A stretch of 64,000 nt of DNA from Syngnathus acus (lineage: Eukaryota > Chordata > Actinopteri > Syngnathiformes > Syngnathidae), in the NCBI RefSeq assembly GCF_901709675.1, contig NC_051104.1:5999501-6063500 (forward strand), in the 5' to 3' direction. A program made the translations under genes and the position numbers. Every line of letters begins with the position of its first letter. Position 1 is the stretch's first letter. The notes under the pieces are model-generated. The model did no database searches. It saw only the letters and a list, made by a program, of their open reading frames with translations, and was not told the origin of the DNA. Of this stretch, positions 55,601-64,000 are shown one piece after another.

Positions 55601-58600
55601 TAAGATGGAAGCCACCAATTATGGATACACGATGAATGCTGATAATACAGTATCATTTATATAGGCATCTATTCAGAAGATGACCGTAAATTCTCTTTTT
55701 AAAGTATAAATATAATATTTTTTGTTAAATAGCAATCGATTCCAGTCAAGAGAATTGACAATTGTGACAATTCAAACCCTGCAGTTGACACACTAATGGA
55801 AAATGGTGCAAGTGTTTGCAGATGGATTATTATGTCGCTGAGATGTCATTACATTGCCTCCCCATCATAGCTTTATTGTTTATGTAGCGCCCTATAATGA
55901 GAGTACACTGAGTGGGAGGGGGCAAGTGTTTTATAAATGACGCAATACAGTCTTATGAATCACAGTTGATTCTGCGAAAATGACTAATACTGTATTGTCC
56001 CCTTACTTGTCACCAATCAAACTCGGGGCGTTTCTTCCCCTCCTGCTTTAGCCGAGTTGAATGGCAAGTCCCCTACCCGCATCAATAACACAATAGTTTA
56101 CCTCTGGTGTTCCCTCTGATCCTGACACAGCTGTCCATTTATTTTAATATCTCCGCAACTACCGACCGCTGTCGTTAATCACTTTAAGACTGCGGATAGG
56201 CAGCGGGGAAGAGGAGAAAGCGGGATTGGAAAGTGGCCCGAGATGAGATGACGGACGAGGGAAGAGGAAGACAGAGGAGGAGGAATAGGTTTGGGGAATG
56301 CCACTTCTCATTGGGGAGGCTGTTGCTCATCTGTCATGGGCTCATTGGGGCATGGCTAAAGGCTCCCCGTTCAGTCAAACTCCTGTACGCATGACATTTC
56401 AATTACACAGCGAGCTCTCATAGTTCTCTCGGCAGCCAGATAAGCAAAGGCACCAAATGCCACACACAGTATGGTCACACACACACATTGCGCCCCAAAA
56501 GAATGCCCTATGGGTTATGTTTGAATGGATGGCACTCTTGCGTGTGACATTGTGCACCATACAGAAAACATTACCTCTTGCCTAGCCAATGTGTCCATGA
56601 CTAATGGCTTTATTTATACATGTATGCCACATCCATATGAAAATTCAAAAATTTGGACGAATTCAACTCCAAATATCAACCAAGATAGTGATTGATGACC
56701 GCTGACCTAAAATGATATTTTTAAGATTGCACCACCAAAACGTTTTGAATAAAAAAAACAAAAAAAAGTTTAGTTGACTTGTGTTCGTATCCATTAACAA
56801 ACCATATTGGCTTGTCTGCTGTTAGACTAAAACGTTCTATCCATCTCACTGTCTAAAGAGTCCATCTGTGCCATTAATCACAGCGAGAGAGAAAAGTCAA
56901 TTAATTAGCCAGTCCCTCAGTAATCATGTTAACTACGGTTTGTCTGAATATCTACACCGCGTCCGATCTGAACTATTTAACTGACCTGATAGTAGTACTT
57001 TTGATACATGTATTTATTGATGCGGTTTACTCGGGTTGTTAACTCATTCACTGGTTAAAATATGTATATCTTGTTTACATCTTATATTGGCCAATTAAAA
57101 ATGAGTTAGAAATATAGTACTTGGCCCTCAATTGGAATTGTATGAATCCAAACTTCTGCACACATCAGCTCTTAAGTTCTAAAATTCCGTTAGCTGCAAG
57201 TAAAATGTGACATGTCCAAATCCTAAGAAATAATGTAACCTACATTGAGGAAATTGTGGTAAACAAAGAGATCTGAAAAGAGCTGATTGTAGCAACGGCT
57301 CTGGGAAACCACATGATTAGATAAAATGCGGTAATTACAGACTCCAGTCGAATTTGGATGATGTTTCATTTGTCAGTGCGGGTTCATCGTATTTGTGGCC
57401 ACGTTTATTCCAAAACACATCCTCGAAAACATTTGCTTTGTTTTTTATAATTTGCTCACATCTGACTTTCTCTAATTATCCAACTTGTACACAGACGCCC
57501 ACGCACATCTTGACTCGGCAAATGTTATCGGTAACCAATACAAATGAAAGAACCATGAAATTGTAAGCATTATTTGTGCGGCTTCATTTAGCACATATTT
57601 CTAAACATAGCAAACAATTGTGTTTACTAAGCTTATATCCTCAAAAGCCGACTCAGAGAAACCACACTTTATTTTCGCCTTTGTATTCACACTACTGTAT
57701 TGTGCTAGTTTGTTTTCTTTAATAGAAATTCATCTGGTCTGCCCCTCCAAGCAATGGAATTATTTCAGACAGGGCCTTTCCATTTGATTGGATTATGGTG
57801 ATTTGCCCTTTATGAATGCATCTCGCCATTGCCCTAAAGAAGATGGATACTGTTTACCATCTTTGCTTTGTGTTATATTGAACTGCTCTCATTCAATATA
57901 CAGTTGGTGTTCCCTTGAGTCAGAGGAGAAATTCATGTACAAATGCACCATACCTATGCATCTCATCCTTTCTTCAAGGTTCACAGAGACCTTTTCGCAT
58001 TTTTCAAAAGGCGCATCGAGCTAAAGTGAGGCCTAAGTTCTCTCAACTACTATTTCGGTCATTTGTACCAAAACTTGGTGAAATGATATTTTTTTTACAA
58101 CCTCTGAACCAAGCATTAGTCTTGAGAAGAGGTAGAAAGAGATTTGGGAGTGTTATACTCTCAAATCAATGACATTTAAATGCTTGGGAAGGGGAGCTAA
58201 TATAATACTCAACATGACTTGTTTTCTGACATTTTTGTTACCTCCTTTGTTTCCCTGATAAGAACTCGAATCAGTATTCTTCTTTGCTTCTGCAATGCAG
58301 ACTACTTAAACAGTGTGCAATATGACAAGTAAAGCATCAACTGAAAGGAAAAATACAGTCCTTGGAACAGCAGATGGAGGCCTGGCCATGTCACTTAAAG
58401 AAAAGTCATCATGTCGTTTTCATTCTGCCGGGAATAAACACAATTTCGAGTTCTTTTCAAACTGATGACATCTTCACCCTAATTGAAAGGTTACGCAGTT
58501 CTTTAAATCTGAAGGTACACTCTTTTAAAGCAACCCAACAATATTTGGATTACAAATAGCAGAGTCCCGATTAATTTACAAAGCACTTCTATTATTATTT

Positions 58601-61360
58601 ACTATTACTATTATTTATTTATATAATAGGCTTTGGCCGAGTTTCCAACCTTGAACTTCTACACTTTAAGGCCGACGTGCACTTTATCACAGTGCTGTCT
58701 GCAGCAAAACAAAGCAATCCAATATATTTGACTCATTATTGTTTTTGTCCATTACACATTCTTTTCATGTTCTTGTTGTAGGCTACAAAAGCTCCTCGAC
58801 CTTTCTTGTGTTTTCTGTATAAATAAGTATACCTTGATCCTTTTCAAGCACAGATACTCAACTCTGCTGTCATTTTAGGATATTTATTTGTTGTTCACTT
58901 TTTTCTTTCCATTAACTTTACAGTAAAGGGGGATTATTTATGTACATGCACAATTTTTTTATTTTTTTTATTTTACATTTCATATACAGACGATGTCAAA
59001 ACAATCTCTTATGGGAAATCTTTGCAAATTCAACTGAAAATGCTCTGATAAACATGCCGGTCAGTTGATGTGGCACTTAGTCAAGAAATGTGCATTTTAG
59101 TGAATTAATTACTGCCCACACATGTTTATTTTTTTTAATTACTGAAGCACAACTCAGTGTGGCCAAGTATATTCTCAAGTGTAATTGGGATATGTTTAAT
59201 ATTTGGCTGCATGTCAAAATACAAGTCAAGAATAACTACAGCAATAATAACGTACATATCTTATTAAAAATTGTAATAATTCAGCAATTTTTATTACCAT
59301 ATATCATCAGACAATAGGTGGCATTTAGTTTTCTCCTCATGATGAATCGTTCGTCGTTTCATACTGTAGCAATAACCTTTGCGTTAAACTTACGTAAGTG
59401 GGTCACTACTCTAACTTTACATTTTATTGCTGACTTATAGATTCTTTCATACTTTGACATCAGTGAGCAAAATTATATGCCAAAGTATGAAATGTACCGT
59501 TCATGCCAATTGAGGGAAATGATTCCAATAGCCAGTTTCAAAGTCCCAGCGACGGTAGGATTTTTTTTTTCTCCGTGCATTTACAGTGACAAACAAAGCA
59601 TCCAAACAATCACAGCAGATGGTGCAAGCCTGTAAACAGAGATTTGCATTGCAATTGTTTGTTCTGCTACACTGTCTAGAAAACAGCAATGAATAATAGG
59701 AACGGAATGTGAATGGAATACAAGCGTGGGAGTTTGATAGGCGACCATGACTGTGGTAGTTTCAATGGATTGCACCATTGCGTCCTCATTTTGAGACTTG
59801 CTAACTTTGAGTCAGTTGCTCCACGTTTAAAAAGGGCCATTGATACCTCGCTGACCTGTGACCCGTGTTTGATTTCTCTATTCATGTTAATATTTTATGA
59901 GATTTCTTTTCCACAGAATGTGTGCTTCCAAAAAAAAGCACCCCTACCGCAAACCACATTTCTGACATCACGAAAAAGAAATCATCCTTCTTGAAACGTT
60001 TCTCTACACTCCCCGCTTTTCATTTTACTACCCGCCTACTAAGCTTAAAGCGACAACCATTATGACTGTCCGAAAGTGGAGAATATCTATCAGTATTATG
60101 TAACCAAACCTTTGATCAGAGGATTTTGGATTATCAAGAACTTGCAATTTAAAGTTAAAAGAGGCGGCAGATCGTTGGACTGCTAAAACCTTTGCGGTTG
60201 ACAAAGTAGACAAGGCTCATGACGAGTGATGGAAAGAAATGCTTAATACTTATTCCATAGCGTGTGCTTTTCCCATTTCATATATGAACATATGTTTACT
60301 CAATCCCATCTTGAACCATTTGCTTTTGTATTTGAGGACTACTCGTACAATCATTTTGAGATTTTCCGAGCGTCTGCCGCCTTTGAACGAATCACTGAGG
60401 TTCTCCTTTAAACAAATTTCCCATTTCCACAAAGTGTTGCTTCAAATGTAATTGGTGGAGAAGCTTATCAAGATCCAGAAGATGCCTCTTCACCTTTAGT
60501 TATTGCCCAAACACAACCACTTGCTGAGTTTTTTAATATCCTTAGAGATCAAACAACAAACTGCTTGAAAAACCACATGGGCCATTCTTAGCTTGAAGAT
60601 TTCTAAATATCACATTTCAAGGGAAATACTTGATAGAATCTTCACACCTGATGACTAAGGGGGCACAAAAGAGACATCTAAGTGTAAATTAATTGTATTT
60701 TAACTGCAAACCAAATGTGTTCAATGGAAACAGTTAATTCGGCTTTTTTTTGACTGCTGTTTTTATTAGTCAGGAAAAGCTGAATGGAAATGAAATGAAA
60801 GAGCCTACGGAGACAAGACAATTGATCCATTCCAAATGAGGTGTCTCCTCATTGCCTAATAAAAAAGAAGGCTGAGGTTAAATGTCACTCAGTGTAGACC
60901 TCACCTTAATGTGAAGTAAAGAGTCAAAACATGTCTTCATATGTTCTCAGATTTTTGCCGGTTTTAATTCCCAAATGATTTTCTTGGGTTTAAAATTCAT
61001 TTTTGTAAATGTTTTGCTCTTGATGTGACTACTTGTTTGCATGAACTGGCTCCCAAAGTAAATTTATTTTAAAGTGTATCCTCAGCCTCAAATAGATGAT
61101 AGGCTCCCCCCCGCTGCAGATATTAGACCCATCCGGAAAGTAAATGAAAACAGCTGGGGAACATTTGACTACGAAGATCTGCAACACGCTGATGACGTTC
61201 TCTTGTAAACACCCTTCATCAAACTTGGTCATCATTTTTGTTTGGACAAAAGATGAAGCCTGTTTCAACTAAAGCTAAAGAATCGCCTTTTAGCCAGGCT
61301 GCTGAAGATATGGATTAGCTGTCTCTTTCTCTGGGCCCAGCTTTTTCTTCTTCATGTCTT

Positions 61361-61384
61361 TTTATTTATTTATTTATTTATTTT
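61361..61384. repeat. (TTTA)n microsatellite
   Basis: About six tetranucleotide copies, followed by an (AC)8 run at 61402-61417. Confidence 0.95.
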
Positions 61385-63689
61385 TACATGACATCCCTCA
61401 ATACACACACACACACAATCTTCTGTTTTCTTCCCGCTTTCCACCCCACACATGCGGCCCACTGGCTCAGTTTGCCAGTGTGGATTATAGCTCTCTCACG
61501 GCTATCATGATCTTACACAAACAGCATTTGTCAGCTCATTTATCACAGTTCCCCCCCGGTTGTCCACTCTTGTCTATTCATCTGTGCTCTATTTCTGCAT
61601 CCCTGCCTCCAGGGTGAAAATGCATGTTACCTCCACAACTGAATATAACCCCCAAATGTCCCTCGGTGATATGTGTGCAAATCCGCAGACGTCATTGGTA
61701 ATGGATGATGCCTCGCTAATTCCTTCAGAACCTTCTTTCATACAAAAAGGGCTGCAAGAACATTTGAAGGCATTGACACTTTTCATCACAGCACTGGATA
61801 TGATGTACCTTTTGTCGAAGACTATTTACCTTTATACGTAGGTCTGCTGTCAAAATGACTCACATAGTTAAGTAACAAGGAATCTAAGGCTTGCTGCTCT
61901 AACATGATCCAACTGAGTCATAACACAAAGAACAAGTGAGCTCATCCTTAAAACCACCCACCCAACTATTTGTGAGGCTGCTTGTCCTCATATGGGGTCT
62001 ATGGATGAGCTGGAGCTTGTCAGTTGATTTTGAGTGAGTTTTTTATTTTTTGTCGATCTTATTGAAGAATTTCAGTCATAACCAAACGAAATCTTTGCCA
62101 GAATAAATGGATAAAATGAACAACAGGTGAATATTTCAGCAGGTAAATTGCTATTTCAGTTTTCTTTAGGGGACAACATATTGATTACTTCTTGGCTTCT
62201 TTGCAGAGGGCAGCTGCAGAGCTTTAGAGTTATAAAAGCAAATACTGTATTCTACTGCCAGTCCCTCTGGACAGTCAAGAACAATTGGTCAGCAGACCTT
62301 GGCTAGTGTGGGGAGAAATAAGCTCAATAATTAATGATGCCTTCATATTCGATGTTGACTTTAAAAAGAGCAGTAACGTTAAATGTATCAATTGTAGCAT
62401 AATTTAGACTGCATCAAGATTGTGTTAGTATTTAGCAGTGCAACTATTTTAAAAAAATAGCAAGATGAGCATCGACAATGGAATCTATTCATGCAGAGTA
62501 CTTCAACGCAGGTCAGTGACAAACACAAGGTTAGTTAGTTTTAAAAATCAACCAAGAATGGAAAAAAAAAAAGATGTTAAGCTGCAAGACCTTTTCCAGG
62601 ACAGCAGGCCTTGTTTGATTTCCTTTCTAAGAATCAGTAATATCTCATTCCTTCTCATTATTCTTTTAATTATTTATTTAATATACAACAGGGGAGAAGG
62701 AACACACAGTTCACTAACAAGGGCAGACCAAGAGTCTCTATAGACTTGGGAAGCGTTCCATGGCCTGGATATATGATGTTCTGCAATCCATTGGTAGCAC
62801 AAAAGGAAAAATAAAAGCACTCTGATTTTGTTGCAGCATGACACCAAACAGGAAAACAGAAAGCATGAATTCAGCAACAGGTGCATTTTTTTTCTTCCAA
62901 AATGTCACTTATGTAAATTGCAATCAATTATGTATTGCTTTTATTTATCCAATTTAAAATAAATTCGAGAAAATAATAGATATTTTTTAAATCAGTGTCC
63001 AAAATACATTGAAGGACACATAAAGCAATGTCTGACTAAAATTTGCTGTTGACCAGTGTTGAACTGTCTGGCATTGCAAACTAAAGGGGAGGCTGTACAT
63101 TCCAATCATTTTGAGAATCAGTGTGACCACATGCTGTTAGAGGATTGTTGAGGAAAAAAAAGATTGCGCCCATTTATCAATCCCAGGTCAGTGACATCAT
63201 TTCAAATGACACCATCCTGTGGTGTTAATGCTGCTGACTAGGGCACTGTCAGCAGTGATGTCAAGCACTGTTTGTTTGGCAATGGAAGTAGAAAATGCAC
63301 ACCGGCAGAGGTTTGGAGTTTCAAGCAACATTGCCCCAAAGTTTCGGACAGGCATAAGGCTTAGAGCAAGGTCAGTGACACTAAATAGACAAAGCATTAC
63401 TCAAAACTCGCACAGGAAGCAGTTTTTGAAAATGATGGATACCGTGCATCAACAGTAACACTTTTTCTAAAGCCACCTTGGTACTGTCTGTAAATAACAA
63501 AGACTCAAGACTGTGTACATAGCATTGATTGCACTGAGGTTATTGAAATTTAACCATCAAATATTCAATATTTGCCTCATGAATTTAGTATGCTGGTATT
63601 CTGGAGGCGTAGTCAGAGTCAATGCATTTCTTATCTCAAACCCCAAATGATTATTAATATATCATTTTATTGAATAAAAAACAAGCCAG

Positions 63690-63764
63690 ATGGGTCCAAG
63701 TGTATTTTTTTTGGAGGGGGGGGGCAGTGCATCCATGCCCCCCCCCTCTAGCGCCGCCACTGCT
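63690..63764 (-). mobile_element. Possible end of a DNA transposon (CAGTGGCGGCGCTAGAGG)
   Basis: On the minus strand the block starts CAGTGGCGGCGCTAGAGGGG and continues with a G-rich hairpin (GGGGGGCATGGATGCACTGCCCCCC). Ends of the CAGTGGCGGC type are typical of hAT-like fish elements. The other end is not seen, possibly outside the window. Confidence 0.35.
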
Positions 63765-64000
63765 TGCTTCTTTAATGAATACAAGTCATTTTTTTCCCCT
63801 GCTTTTATTTCCCAATCTTGACATTTTAAGACTGAATTAATCATACTGATCTAACTGTGGTTAAATGCTCAGCCCCATCAGAGTGTTTTCCAACAACAGA
63901 TGGCTATTTCAACTCCAAAGATGATGTGCTCTCATGCAGCTAAAATGGTGTTGCACTCTTGACAGCGTAATTTTTATTCACCGTGGATCTCGCTACTGTC

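Larger units (their letters stand above)
49623..64000. other. Intergenic DNA, no gene recognised
   Basis: The longest plus-strand open frame of the window (55110-55586) lies here but has no recognised domain and no splice or codon support. Simple repeats occur at 61361-61384 and 61402-61417, with a G run near 54779-54788. The stretch near 56140-56400 is GC-richer and purine-rich, and 56870-56960 has clustered TAATTA words. A possible element end lies near 63690-63764. Confidence 0.5.

Overview
The window looks like nuclear DNA of a ray-finned (teleost) fish. It is AT-rich and contains one vertebrate-type split gene with GT-AG introns. It also carries short simple repeats and a scatter of decayed transposons of kinds common in fish: L2/CR1-like and RTE LINEs, a Tc1-like transposase remnant, TA-flanked MITEs and hAT-like scraps. 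No bacterial operon, CRISPR array, rRNA gene or convincing tRNA was seen. The species cannot be named from the sequence.

Gene content. I can support one complete protein-coding gene, on the minus strand: vstm2a (V-set and transmembrane domain containing 2A). Five coding exons (26279-26201, 25440-25274, 9940-9890, 8980-8644, 4841-4765) join with consistent phases into a 711-nt reading frame for a 236-residue protein. It has a signal peptide, one V-type Ig domain with its cysteine pair, a basic and serine-rich tail, and a short hydrophobic C-terminus. Exons 1, 3 and 5 lie in short or unremarkable reading frames and were placed by splice signals, phase and resemblance to the family. The first coding exon has a GC-richer leader upstream with short upstream ORFs, including a bare start-stop ATGTAA just before the start codon. 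Intron 2 (15.3 kb) is by far the largest.

Layout. 1-4764: 3' flank and probable 3' UTR, with an L2/CR1-like LINE fragment, a 63-bp tandem duplication, other repeat scraps and one weak candidate exon of another minus-strand transcript near 445-504. 4765-26279: vstm2a. 26280-26665: its leader and probable promoter. 26666-64000: about 37 kb with no recognisable protein gene. This last part holds an RTE LINE fragment (about 36600-37350), a Tc1-like transposase pseudogene (about 40291-40855), an antisense L2-like reverse transcriptase fragment (about 48734-49202), MITEs and a foldback element. It also has a CpG-richer patch near 30650-31150 and two candidate plus-strand exons near 41.2 and 42.3 kb. 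Several stretches rich in TAATTA-type motifs look like possible conserved regulatory DNA, which fits a gene-poor interval beside a developmental or neural gene, but conservation cannot be tested here.

No previously undescribed biological system is evident. The best leads are the vstm2a leader architecture, its skippable 51-nt exon, and the unannotated candidate exons.
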